A stretch of 43,152 nt of DNA from Ignavibacteriota bacterium (GCA_003155495.1 PMDB01000094.1:1-43152); one strand, 5' to 3'; counted from the stretch's first letter, positions 16,970 to 24,826 are shown. Numbers and translations: made by a program. Notes: generated by a model from the sequence alone, not told the origin.

Positions 16970-17815
16970 CTGAAATCAACATTCGATAAGAAAAGCATCT
17001 CTGGTCTTCCCACTACATCAGGCGTCTATCTCTTTTATGGTGCGGAAGATGTTCTCATGTATGTCGGGAAGAGTAAAACCATTCGTTCGCGCGTGCGTTC
17101 GCATTTCGCCGCCAGAGATGAACGATGGTTAATGAAGCGCATTCACCGCATCGAGGCACGTGAAACCGCCGGAGAACTTGGCGCGCTTCTTCTGGAATCC
17201 CGGTTTATTAAAGAACTTCGCCCGATGTATAATGTCCGTTCGCGGCAGCCGCGGCGTATTATCATCGCTCGGCGAGTGGACAATGAGCAAGGATATGCAA
17301 CGGTAAAATTAGAAGCAGTCGATTATCTCGATATTAAACCGGACGCTCCCATCCTCGGTATCTTTAAACATAAAACACAGGCGAAGGAATTTCTCGACAC
17401 GATTTCCAAAACTCACCGGCTGTGCTCAAAACTGCTGCGGCTCGAAACATCGCGCGGATGCTGTTTTCCATATCACCTCGGACTTTGCGATGGGGCATGC
17501 ATCGGCGAGGAAGACCCGGCGGCATACAATGCACGTGTGGATGCGGCATTTGAGGCGCGCCGCATTATCGCCTGGCCCTTCGATGGACCGGTCATACTTG
17601 AGGAAATCTCAAAGGATAAAAAACTTCGCGAAGTATTTGTGATCGATAACTGGTGCCTGATCGGATCCGGCAAAAATAATGACCGTGCCGGACAAAGCCG
17701 CAGTTCATCTTCTCCGCATCGCTTCGATTACGACAGCTATAAACTTCTCTATAGTTACGTCATGGAAGAAGGAAACAAAGTGAAGATACAAAAAAGAGAT
17801 GCGGCAATCCCTTAA
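16970..17815 (+). CDS. Cho/UvrC-like GIY-YIG nuclease, probable CTG start
   Basis: The GIY-YIG domain needs residues upstream of the first ATG (17057): LPTTSGVYLFYGAEDVLMYVG contains both halves of the motif (GVY and YVG), and only the second half survives from the ATG. Upstream the frame is open to mfd's own TAA and holds no ATG, GTG or TTG. The best candidate is CTG 16970, placed 6 nt after AAGGTGAGG; this gives 281 residues. A conserved Arg follows (KTIRSRVRSHF), then ALLLESRFIKELRPMYN with the catalytic Glu and UvrC-type Asn, and a Cys-rich block (CCFPYHLGLCDGACIG). The layout matches Cho or the UvrC-like part of DnaQ-UvrC fusions, nucleases incising damaged DNA. Its place behind mfd fits repair. 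Confidence 0.75.
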   Translation: MKSTFDKKSISGLPTTSGVYLFYGAEDVLMYVGKSKTIRSRVRSHFAARDERWLMKRIHRIEARETAGELGALLLESRFIKELRPMYNVRSRQPRRIIIARRVDNEQGYATVKLEAVDYLDIKPDAPILGIFKHKTQAKEFLDTISKTHRLCSKLLRLETSRGCCFPYHLGLCDGACIGEEDPAAYNARVDAAFEARRIIAWPFDGPVILEEISKDKKLREVFVIDNWCLIGSGKNNDRAGQSRSSSSPHRFDYDSYKLLYSYVMEEGNKVKIQKRDAAIP

Positions 17816-17864
17816 GAGTCTTCTCTCAAGAACTGATTTCAAATACTCTGTGTTATACACCTAT

Positions 17865-18524
17865 ATGGAAATAAATACACCGGCACTGTCGACAGACCTG
17901 AGCAGATTCTACAGAACAGCTTTGGGGCTTGCAGTTTTTACGATTCTCTATAATATAGCCGAAGGGCTTGTGTCTATGTATTTTGGTTATCAGGATGAAA
18001 GTCTCACATTGTTTGGTTTTGGCGCTGATAGCTTCATTGAAGTTCTTTCAGGATTCGGCATTGCGCATATGGTACTGCGTATTCGGAAAAATCCGGAGAG
18101 CAATCGCGATGATTTTGAACGAACCGCATTGATGGTGACCGGATATGCATTTTATATGTTGGTTATCGGACTTGCTGCAACAAGCATGTACAACCTCTGG
18201 ATAGGACGTAAACCCGAGACAACTCTGTGGGGAGTGATCATTGCGCTGATTTCTATTGCGGTAATGTGGATTTTAGTGGTCAGAAAAAGAAAAATCGGCA
18301 GGCATTTGAACTCTGCTGCCATGCTCGCAGATGTTGAATGCACAAAGGTTTGTATTTACATGTCTCTTGTATTACTTGTTTCAAGCGGTGTCTATGAACT
18401 CACACGGTTTGCTTTTATAGATACTCTCGGAACACTGGGTCTTGCCTACCTGTCTTTTAAAGAAGGGCGTGAATGTTTTGAGAAAGCAAAGGGGAACAAC
18501 CGTTGTTCCTGCGATGATGAATAA
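17865..18524 (+). CDS. CDF-like cation-transporter membrane protein without cytoplasmic domain
   Basis: 219 residues from ATG 17865; an upstream ATG at 17799 overlaps the nuclease gene and would add 22 residues without resemblance to a transporter N-terminus. Five to six membrane helices are visible. ALGLAVFTILYNIAEGLVSMYFG, the acidic pair in FGFGADSFIEVLSG and LNSAAMLADVECTKVC have the pattern of the membrane part of cation diffusion facilitators, including an Asp in the second and fifth helix regions. The C-terminal cytosolic domain of classical CDF proteins is missing and the tail is short and Cys-containing (RCSCDDE). The transported ion is unknown. No clear ribosome site supports either start. 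Confidence 0.6.
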   Translation: MEINTPALSTDLSRFYRTALGLAVFTILYNIAEGLVSMYFGYQDESLTLFGFGADSFIEVLSGFGIAHMVLRIRKNPESNRDDFERTALMVTGYAFYMLVIGLAATSMYNLWIGRKPETTLWGVIIALISIAVMWILVVRKRKIGRHLNSAAMLADVECTKVCIYMSLVLLVSSGVYELTRFAFIDTLGTLGLAYLSFKEGRECFEKAKGNNRCSCDDE

Positions 18525-18570
18525 GAACCATCTAAAAAAGTATTGTCATTCCCGTGTCAACGGGAATCTG

Positions 18571-18678
18571 AAATATGAGAACACGCTCCCCGTCATTGCG
18601 AGGATCCCGAACGACGAAGTTGATCGGGAGACGAAGCAATCTGCAAATCTATTCGCCGCTTTCTTTGAAAGCGCAAAG
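18571..18678 (+). repeat. 107-bp dispersed repeat, copy 1
   Basis: Matches 19452-19558 in direct orientation with few differences: AATATGAGAA, CCCGTCATTGCGAGGATC, GAACGACGAAGT, GATCGGGAGACGAAGCAATC, TGCAAAT and CGCTTTCTTTGA.AGCGCAAAG are shared. No coding potential. This style of repeat is seen as scattered intergenic elements in some bacterial genomes. Confidence 0.85.
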
Positions 18679-18692
18679 TGACCCCACCGTCT

Positions 18693-18740
18693 CGAAGAAT
18701 TATCATTCTTCGGGACACCTCCCCTCGAAATGAGGGGAGG
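18693..18740. repeat. Two adjacent perfect palindromes
   Basis: CGAAGAAT-TATC-ATTCTTCG (18693-18712) and CCTCCCCTC-GAAAT-GAGGGGAGG (18718-18740). The second has a 9-bp GC-rich stem. Neither is followed by a T tract in either direction, so they are more like REP-type elements than terminators. Confidence 0.75.
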
Positions 18741-18860
18741 ACTAACAGAAAGATGGATAGATAGAAGGATGAATAGAATCTTGCTAATGCAAGATACAGT
18801 TACAGGCCTCCGGCTGAAATCGAAAAATGTCATTCCCGGGGGTTTTAAAGCACGCCACGT

Positions 18861-19283
18861 TCACATTTCATCTGATTTGAGAATAGGTTTTCCGGCAAGA
18901 TATTTTTTCCATGGTTCCCAGTAGAACTCATGCCATCCTTTATCAATTCCCTTGGCTTGTTCGTCTGGTACGTTTGCATGCACAGCCTGTAACACGACAT
19001 CATTTCCCTTCGGCTTGAGAGCGATGATGAATGTTGAGTCAAGATCGTCTTTATTCCAATCCTGCGCCCGCCATGTCTGCACGATAAGCTTATTCTTCAA
19101 AAGTTGAAGATTCTTGCCGGTGATGTATCCGTTGTGTGCTGAAAATGAGCCGCCTACCTTGCCGGAAATCTTCGCCGGAGAACCTGTCGCTGCTGAATGC
19201 TTTTTGGCATCCATATAAAGATCATACAGAGCTTTCGGCGTAGTATTTTTAAATACGACCTCTTGAACGATGGTTTTAGACAT
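18861..19283 (-). CDS. SRPBCC / AHSA1-like domain protein
   Basis: 140 residues from ATG 19283, chosen because AAGGAG lies 6-11 nt upstream; the frame extends to 19352 without a second good start. It begins VQEVVFKNTTPKALYDLYMD, the usual first strand and helix of the START/Bet v 1-like fold, continues with GGSFSAHNGYITGKNLQL and VQTWRAQDW strands, and ends with the long helix containing GWHEFYWEPWKKYL. This is the activator-of-Hsp90-ATPase-like SRPBCC subgroup, small cytosolic proteins that bind hydrophobic ligands; the ligand is unknown. It is a lone minus-strand gene between repeat clusters, suggesting an accessory region. Confidence 0.82.
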   Translation of the reverse strand: MSKTIVQEVVFKNTTPKALYDLYMDAKKHSAATGSPAKISGKVGGSFSAHNGYITGKNLQLLKNKLIVQTWRAQDWNKDDLDSTFIIALKPKGNDVVLQAVHANVPDEQAKGIDKGWHEFYWEPWKKYLAGKPILKSDEM

Positions 19284-19369
19284 GAGTATCTCCTTATAAA
19301 AATAGATTGATGATTTATACTGTAACAATGCATATACTTCTTTTTGTTCCATTCTGGTCGGAATTGCTT

Positions 19370-19420
19370 ACCGGGCGAAGTGATTTACCCGACATGCTCT
19401 TTGGCGGGCTTCGCCCCTAC
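19370..19420 (+). repeat. 51-bp repeat with terminal inverted repeat, copy 1
   Basis: Identical to 20664-20714 except at two positions. GGGCGAAG near the left end pairs with CTTCGCCC near the right end, so each copy can fold into a hairpin with ACCCGACATGCTCTTTGG in the loop. Confidence 0.9.
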
Positions 19421-19451
19421 GTATTTTTTTCTCCAATGGGTTCAATAGCGA

Positions 19452-19558
19452 GAATATGAGAAAGCTTCCCGTCATTGCGAGGATCTCGAACGACGAAGTC
19501 GATCGGGAGACGAAGCAATCTGCAAATTCTATTTGTCGCTTTCTTTGATAGCGCAAAG
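19452..19558 (+). repeat. 107-bp dispersed repeat, copy 2
   Basis: Direct repeat of 18571-18678. After the shared GCGCAAAG it continues AAAGCGACAGAAAG, so GTCGCTTTCTTTG and CAAAGAAAGCGAC form an additional inverted repeat at the right end (19535-19566). Confidence 0.85.
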
Positions 19559-19999
19559 AAAGCGACAGAAAGAAACGCTTGCGAAATCGAAAATGTAATC
19601 TCAAGGGGGAATGAGTATTACGGATGTGATGAGATTCTCGTATAAGATTAAGATTGGAAATTGAATATAAATTACCTTGTCTTGGCCTGGTTCACAGCTG
19701 TCGATTTCGCGGACTTGGAGAGAAGATCAAAAATCAGACTCCCATTCGCCCCTGCAATGACTCACAGACTCTGCGCCGGCTTGTCCGCCATTTTTTGAGC
19801 GGAAGGCGCATCCGCTTTTGTGGAAAATGCTCTTTACTCTTCATCGTTTGCTGTTTTCTCTTCATTCTTTACTTTTCACTGTTTACTATTTACAGTTTAC
19901 CGCTTATTGCTTCTCATTCCAAAACTCGCTACACTTTCATACAATCAAAAAAAATAAATGCAAGACGACTTCACGATAAAATATTGAAGCGAGGGTACT

Positions 20000-20548
20000 A
20001 TGGAAAGAAAAGAATTTTTAAAAAGCGCATGCACATTTGGAGCCTGCGGATGCATTGGAATGAACTTCTTAACCGGCAGTATGGCAGCGGCTCATTCGGA
20101 AAGTACTCAAGGCGACGACAAACCGGATTGGCGAATTGATTTCATGCAAAGTCGTTACAAAAATCTGCTGTATATTCTGAACGACACGCTGGATAAAGAT
20201 ACGTTCATTGCCGTATTAAAAAAACTTGGAGCCAAATGCGGTGATGATTTTGCAAATAAATATAAAAACAATCCCGAAGGTTTCTTTAATTTCATCAAGA
20301 GTCTCTGGGCCGATACCGTCGAGTATGATAAGGAAAAAGGGATAATTCGGGTGAATGAAAAAATACGGAAAACCTGTAATTGTCCATTTATAAGAGAAAA
20401 AGAAGCTCCCGAAATTTTATGCAATTGTTCGTTAGGCACTCAAAAGAGAATATACGAAAGTTTATTCGACAGGAAAGTCAATGTAACACTCGAAAAGTCG
20501 GTTCTCAGAGGCGATGAAAGATGTAGTTTTACGATTCAATTATTATAA
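20000..20548 (+). CDS. Exported Cys-rich protein resembling V4R / ATC-hydrolase-like domains
   Basis: 182 residues. N-terminus MERKEFLKSACTFGACGCIGMNFL is basic then Cys/Gly-rich and hydrophobic, ending near SMAAAHS: an export signal, possibly with a lipobox-like Cys, resembling Tat-type leaders of redox proteins without the twin arginine. The remainder is helical (WRIDFMQSRYKNLLYIL, TFIAVLKKLGAKCGDDFA) followed by CNCPFI, LCNCSLGTQKRIYESLFDR and a final strand VLRGDERCSFTIQL. That ending, with GDxxCxF, resembles V4R and amino-thiazoline-carboxylate-hydrolase-like small-molecule domains. Cysteines at about 72, 121, 123, 135 and 137 could bind metal or a ligand. I do not recognise a named family with certainty. 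Weak ribosome site. Confidence 0.6.
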   Translation: MERKEFLKSACTFGACGCIGMNFLTGSMAAAHSESTQGDDKPDWRIDFMQSRYKNLLYILNDTLDKDTFIAVLKKLGAKCGDDFANKYKNNPEGFFNFIKSLWADTVEYDKEKGIIRVNEKIRKTCNCPFIREKEAPEILCNCSLGTQKRIYESLFDRKVNVTLEKSVLRGDERCSFTIQLL

Positions 20549-21100
20549 TAATTATAAAGAGAGCTTACATCACTGCCCAGATACATGCAAAAAAATAATT
20601 CATTGCGATTGAGCAATGCCTCATACGCCATATGGGTTTCAGAGGGTTTCGGCGATTAATTCTACCGGGCGAAGTAATTTACCCGACATGCTCTTTGGTG
20701 GGCTTCGCCCCTACAATAACTCTTCACTATTTACTCTTCACTCTTTACTGTTTCCTCTTCACCGTTCACTCTTCACTATTCACCGCTTCTCCTCCTCAAC
20801 TACGCACTAACTAACTACGAACTAGTAAACTAGTTTAACTTGCTTCTCCTCATCTCATATACTCAACGACTCATAGACTCATAAACTCACAGACTCATCT
20901 GCTCATAGGCTTAAAGGCTTCCTTGCTTCTCTACCCAAAACTCACTACCATTTTTACAGTGGTTCCCAATCCTACTATTTTGGGGATTCTTTTCATCGCG
21001 CTTTGGGGGGACTGCAAAAGTTTTTACGCATACATAAAATCCAATAAACTCATAACAGAGAACTATGCATGGATTGTTTACACTTTGAGAAGTGATAAAA
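20549..21100. repeat. Repeat-rich region upstream of the STAND gene
   Basis: No gene is called. It contains copy 2 of the 51-bp repeat (20664-20714), a pyrimidine-rich tract of TTCACTNTTTACTCTTCAC-like units (about 20717-20795), AACTAG-TAAA-CTAGTT (about 20821-20836), a degenerate tandem of ACTCATAGACTCATAAACTC type (20860-20912), and TTGCTTCTC...CCAAAACTCACTAC (20923-20948), which matches 19907-19932. Frames that cross it are low-complexity peptides. Confidence 0.75.
20664..20714 (+). repeat. 51-bp repeat with terminal inverted repeat, copy 2
   Basis: 49 of 51 positions identical to 19370-19420, same orientation; the same GGGCGAAG/CTTCGCCC pairing. Confidence 0.9.
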
Positions 21101-24100
21101 ATGAGTAGACTTCAAGCAGTTGAAAATGCACTGATATCTATCAACGATGCTGTTTTTCAAGAACTGTGTGATAGCTTTCTTGCCATTCGTAACAGGAATT
21201 ATTCTACATTTTCAAGGATCGGAAGTAAAAGCGGCAAACAAAAAACAATAAAAGGAACACCAGATACATTTCTATTACTACCAAATGGAAATTACATTTT
21301 CGTTGAATATTCTACCAATATAACCGCTGGATTATCAAAACTTACAGATGATATAAAGAAGTGCATTGATACTTCTAAAAGCGGAATACCATTAGATCAA
21401 ATTGCTGAAATAATTATTTGTGTCAACTTTAGTCTTAGCGTAGATGAAGTTCAATCACTAAGAATCCTTTTAGACAATACTCATATTGCATTGACAATTT
21501 ATACTCTTGATTCGTTAGCAATAGAGCTACATTTGAATCATAGAGACCTAACCAATCAATACTTAGGCTTGACATTAGATACTGGTCAGATTGTTTCCAT
21601 TGAAAGATTTATCGAAGAATATAATAAAGCCTCCAAAGGAATTTCTACTCCCTTGGACAATACCTTTTTACACAGAGAACCAGAATTAAAAGAGCTCAAA
21701 GAATCAATTCACCAATACGATTTTATAATAATCACAGGCGCACCGGGAATCGGAAAAACCAAGTTATCACTCGAGGCAATAAAGAGCTTTCTAAAAGATA
21801 ATCTGTCTTTTACCGCATATTGTGTTTCATATAAAAACCACACCCTACTTTATGATTTATATCAATACTTTGATGTGGAAAAAGATTATCTGTTATTCGT
21901 TGATGATGCTAATCGCATAGATGCATTTAATCAAATCACAGGTTTCTATAAGTCAACTAGAAAAGGGAAGTTAAAAATTATAATCACTGTTAGAGATTAT
22001 GCATTTCAAGAGGTTGGTGTTCTATGTCAAGAATTCTCGCCCAAAAGGATTAACCTAACAAAGTTTTCAGATGAGCAAATTATTGACATTATTAAAGCGG
22101 ATCCTTTTCAAATTCTCAACCACAAGTATCAGAAAGAAATTGTTCGTATTGCGGATGGAAATCCAAGACTAGCCATTATGACTGCTTTGTTAGCAAAGGC
22201 AGAACAGAATATTTATGCATTATCTGATGTGTCTGACCTTTTTGAAAAGTATTTTTCAACTTTTATTAAAGATGACGGGGAATTTGCAAATAATTTTAAC
22301 ATTAAATGCCTTGGGTTAATCGCTTTCTTTTATACCATTCCATACAAGAATAAAGAAATAACGACTTCTATACTTGATAACTTTGGGATTAAATATCCTG
22401 AGTTCATAGATGCAATTGATAGGCTGGAAAAATTGGAATTAGTAGATATTCAATTTGAACATGTAAAATTTCCAGAGCAAAACCTCTCTACATATTTCTT
22501 TTACAAAGCATTCATTAAAGACAATTTGCTTTCTTTCGAAATTCTTCTACAAAAATATTTTGATAATAATAGCAATCAATTCAAAGACTGCGTAATTCCA
22601 GCTAATAACACATTCGGATCGCAAAATGTGATGGACAGATTGAAGCCTGAATTGCAGAAATATTGGAATACAATTAAAGGAGATGAAGAAAGAGCTTTTA
22701 AGTTTCTGAATACATTTTGGTACTACCTACAAGCAGAAACTCTAGAGTTTGTTTTCAATAAAGTTGAGGCATTGCTAACAGTTAGTGTCTCAAGATATGA
22801 AGTAACATACGAAAACAATGCTTTTTCATCCGAACAAGATAAAATAATTGAGCTTTTAGGAAAGTTCTTTGGATTCCACAAAAATCTGAAGGATGTTATA
22901 GAATTGGCTTTTGAATATACTCGAAAAAGTCCCGCTCAACTACCAGAATTGATTCACAAAATAAGAGAACAATTGACTTTCGACGAAGATGATCCGATGT
23001 ATCGATTTATAAGACAAACAATATTGTATGAAATCTTGTTGAATGGATTGAAGAAAAAAGACCTTCTTTTTTCAACAGTATTTTTTGAGTTGTCTAAGAC
23101 TTTCTTATCCTTCAAGTTTCATCATACAAAGGGTGGGAGAAATCTTTCATTTTACTGGTATGATTATCCGATTCCCAATACTAAACCTATACAAGAATTT
23201 AGAAAAAACATATGGAATGCTTTAGAATCTAATTATGATCAGTATCCAAATGAATCTTTCAATTTATTGCAGAGTTATGCGAGTACAAGTCCTTATGTAA
23301 TCAAAGAAGTCATGGAATTTGATATACCGTTCCTTCTGGAAATTATTGAGAAACATCTAAACAATGAATCATTTGAACATTGCAAGTACGTTCAAGACCA
23401 AATTAGATGGTGTAAAAGACACTCTGTTTCCCTTCCTAGTTTTTCATCTTTGTCTCATAAGTTTACCAATAAAACATATGAAACATTCCTAAGGATTGAT
23501 TGGGATAGATTAAGAGACAAGGAAATGTTTGAATTTGATGATTTCAGGGAATATGAAAAATTAAAAGAAGCTGAAATTAGAACATCATTCATTTTCAATT
23601 CGTTATCAGAAGTAGAATCATTTTACAAGGTGTTTGTTTATCTAAAAAAAATGGCAAAAAATGACTGGAATTATCTTACAACTATTGAACATGTCATCGA
23701 TGAGAACTGTTTTAAAAATTTCGCATTAGGATGTAATATTCTAATGCTAATCATTGAAAACGGAAATGAAATCAATTATATACCAAGATCCGTTTTCCGT
23801 AATCATCTGAGAACAGAAGAAAATGCTAAAGCCATTTGGGCTGTAATTCAAGAAAAAGAATTCATAAATAGAAACATTTGGGAGCTTTCATTTTACGATA
23901 ACTTAGACGATAATTTAATTAACAAAAAGTATGCGGAACTAATATTAAATACAGTGAGTAAAATTCATGAATCAACCACAATTCATTTTGATAGACTCGA
24001 AAGATACTTGGTAATTGAATCAAGTCTGTTTCATAATATCCTAAAAATAATAGTTGAGAAGAACGAGAATGAAGGAATCCATTTGCAGTTATGGATGGAC

Positions 24101-24826
24101 TTCTTTAGCCTTCATTTCGAAAAACTAGGTGATGATATTGAACTTATCGAAAAAGCATATCTACAACAAGAAAAAATTCATTCGCATTTTGATTTTGAAG
24201 ATAAAGGATTCTTAAATATTCTAAAGAAGGACTCTAAATTTTTGATTGAATATGTTGGTAGTCTTTATTCTGAAAACATACATGGGCTTTCCGGTGACTA
24301 CAAGAATTTGGGGTTTGTTTGGCAGATAGAAAACATTGAACCTGTATTAGTAAAAGTCTTTGATTTGGTTATTGAGAAAGAACCCTACTTTGGTATTCTG
24401 GGCCACTTCTGTAATTCATTCTTTAGAAATATACAAGATGACTTAAAGAAGAAATCAAGTAAGTTCCTTATTGAATATTGCACGGCAAATCATAATAATC
24501 ACAACAAAATAAATATTGTTGTTGATATAGTGCGACATACAATGAGAGAGTTATTTGAAGAAGTTCTGTTGCTTTTCTTATCATTAAATCAAGATGTCGA
24601 TGTGTTTTCTCGGATTTATTGGAGAGGTAACGGAGGAAGCGGTTCGGGTAATGTGAATTTAGGGGATATTGAAGCAGCTGACTGGAGAAACATTTTATCT
24701 ATTGTTGAAAAATCTACTATAGGTATAAAATTAATACCAATAAAAAAATATATAAATGAAAAAATTGAACATTCCTTAAGATACGCTGATTGGGAAAGAC
24801 AGAGAAGGTTTTTAGAGAGATATTAG
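21101..24826 (+). CDS. STAND P-loop NTPase with nuclease-like N-terminus, putative antiphage sensor
   Basis: 1241 residues from ATG 21101 (GTG 21092 would add three). Residues about 15-160 hold a PD-(D/E)XK-like fold: GTPDTFLLLPNGNYIFVEYST gives the Asp of GTPD and a Glu in FVEYS, where the canonical ExK lysine is absent; I recall VEYTT/VEYST as usual in this family. A STAND ATPase follows: Walker A GAPGIGKT (213-220), Walker B LLFVDDAN (264-271), ITVRD with an arginine (298), then GNPRLAIM and winged-helix-like sequence. The remaining 800 residues are helical repeat-like, the expected sensor region. Such nuclease-STAND proteins (Avs and relatives) recognise phage proteins and cleave DNA or kill the cell. 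Strongly AT-rich, flanked by repeats, no operon partner: a transferred defence gene by inference. Confidence 0.8.
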   Translation: MSRLQAVENALISINDAVFQELCDSFLAIRNRNYSTFSRIGSKSGKQKTIKGTPDTFLLLPNGNYIFVEYSTNITAGLSKLTDDIKKCIDTSKSGIPLDQIAEIIICVNFSLSVDEVQSLRILLDNTHIALTIYTLDSLAIELHLNHRDLTNQYLGLTLDTGQIVSIERFIEEYNKASKGISTPLDNTFLHREPELKELKESIHQYDFIIITGAPGIGKTKLSLEAIKSFLKDNLSFTAYCVSYKNHTLLYDLYQYFDVEKDYLLFVDDANRIDAFNQITGFYKSTRKGKLKIIITVRDYAFQEVGVLCQEFSPKRINLTKFSDEQIIDIIKADPFQILNHKYQKEIVRIADGNPRLAIMTALLAKAEQNIYALSDVSDLFEKYFSTFIKDDGEFANNFNIKCLGLIAFFYTIPYKNKEITTSILDNFGIKYPEFIDAIDRLEKLELVDIQFEHVKFPEQNLSTYFFYKAFIKDNLLSFEILLQKYFDNNSNQFKDCVIPANNTFGSQNVMDRLKPELQKYWNTIKGDEERAFKFLNTFWYYLQAETLEFVFNKVEALLTVSVSRYEVTYENNAFSSEQDKIIELLGKFFGFHKNLKDVIELAFEYTRKSPAQLPELIHKIREQLTFDEDDPMYRFIRQTILYEILLNGLKKKDLLFSTVFFELSKTFLSFKFHHTKGGRNLSFYWYDYPIPNTKPIQEFRKNIWNALESNYDQYPNESFNLLQSYASTSPYVIKEVMEFDIPFLLEIIEKHLNNESFEHCKYVQDQIRWCKRHSVSLPSFSSLSHKFTNKTYETFLRIDWDRLRDKEMFEFDDFREYEKLKEAEIRTSFIFNSLSEVESFYKVFVYLKKMAKNDWNYLTTIEHVIDENCFKNFALGCNILMLIIENGNEINYIPRSVFRNHLRTEENAKAIWAVIQEKEFINRNIWELSFYDNLDDNLINKKYAELILNTVSKIHESTTIHFDRLERYLVIESSLFHNILKIIVEKNENEGIHLQLWMDFFSLHFEKLGDDIELIEKAYLQQEKIHSHFDFEDKGFLNILKKDSKFLIEYVGSLYSENIHGLSGDYKNLGFVWQIENIEPVLVKVFDLVIEKEPYFGILGHFCNSFFRNIQDDLKKKSSKFLIEYCTANHNNHNKINIVVDIVRHTMRELFEEVLLLFLSLNQDVDVFSRIYWRGNGGSGSGNVNLGDIEAADWRNILSIVEKSTIGIKLIPIKKYINEKIEHSLRYADWERQRRFLERY

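Larger units (their letters stand above)
18525..18860. repeat. Repeat cluster downstream of the CDF-like gene
   Basis: No gene is seen. The stretch holds, in order: palindrome ATTCCCG-6-CGGGAAT (18548-18567), copy 1 of the 107-bp repeat (18571-18678), palindrome CGAAGAAT-4-ATTCTTCG (18693-18712), palindrome CCTCCCCTC-5-GAGGGGAGG (18718-18740), and a further CATTCCCGGG near 18830. Open frames crossing it are products of the repeats. Confidence 0.75.
19284..19999. repeat. Repeat-rich intergenic region
   Basis: No gene is called. It contains copy 1 of the 51-bp repeat (19370-19420), copy 2 of the 107-bp repeat (19452-19558), a GCGCCGGCTTGTCCGCC / GAGCGGAAGGCGC segment near 19776-19812, and a pyrimidine-rich tract of CTTTACTNTTCACTGTTTAC-like units (about 19826-19926) ending in TTGCTTCTC...CCAAAACTCGCTAC (19907-19932), which recurs at 20923. 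It probably holds the promoter of the gene at 20000. Confidence 0.7.

Noticed and set aside
18718-18740. GC-rich hairpin as terminator of the CDF-like or SRPBCC gene
   Set aside because: No T tract on either side, and it is about 120-200 bp from the gene ends.
20616-20814. Overlapping frames over the repeat region
   Set aside because: Translations of the 51-bp repeat and the pyrimidine-rich tract.
20856-20920. Possible CRISPR array
   Set aside because: Units are 8-10 bp, degenerate and without spacers of constant length; no cas genes are present.
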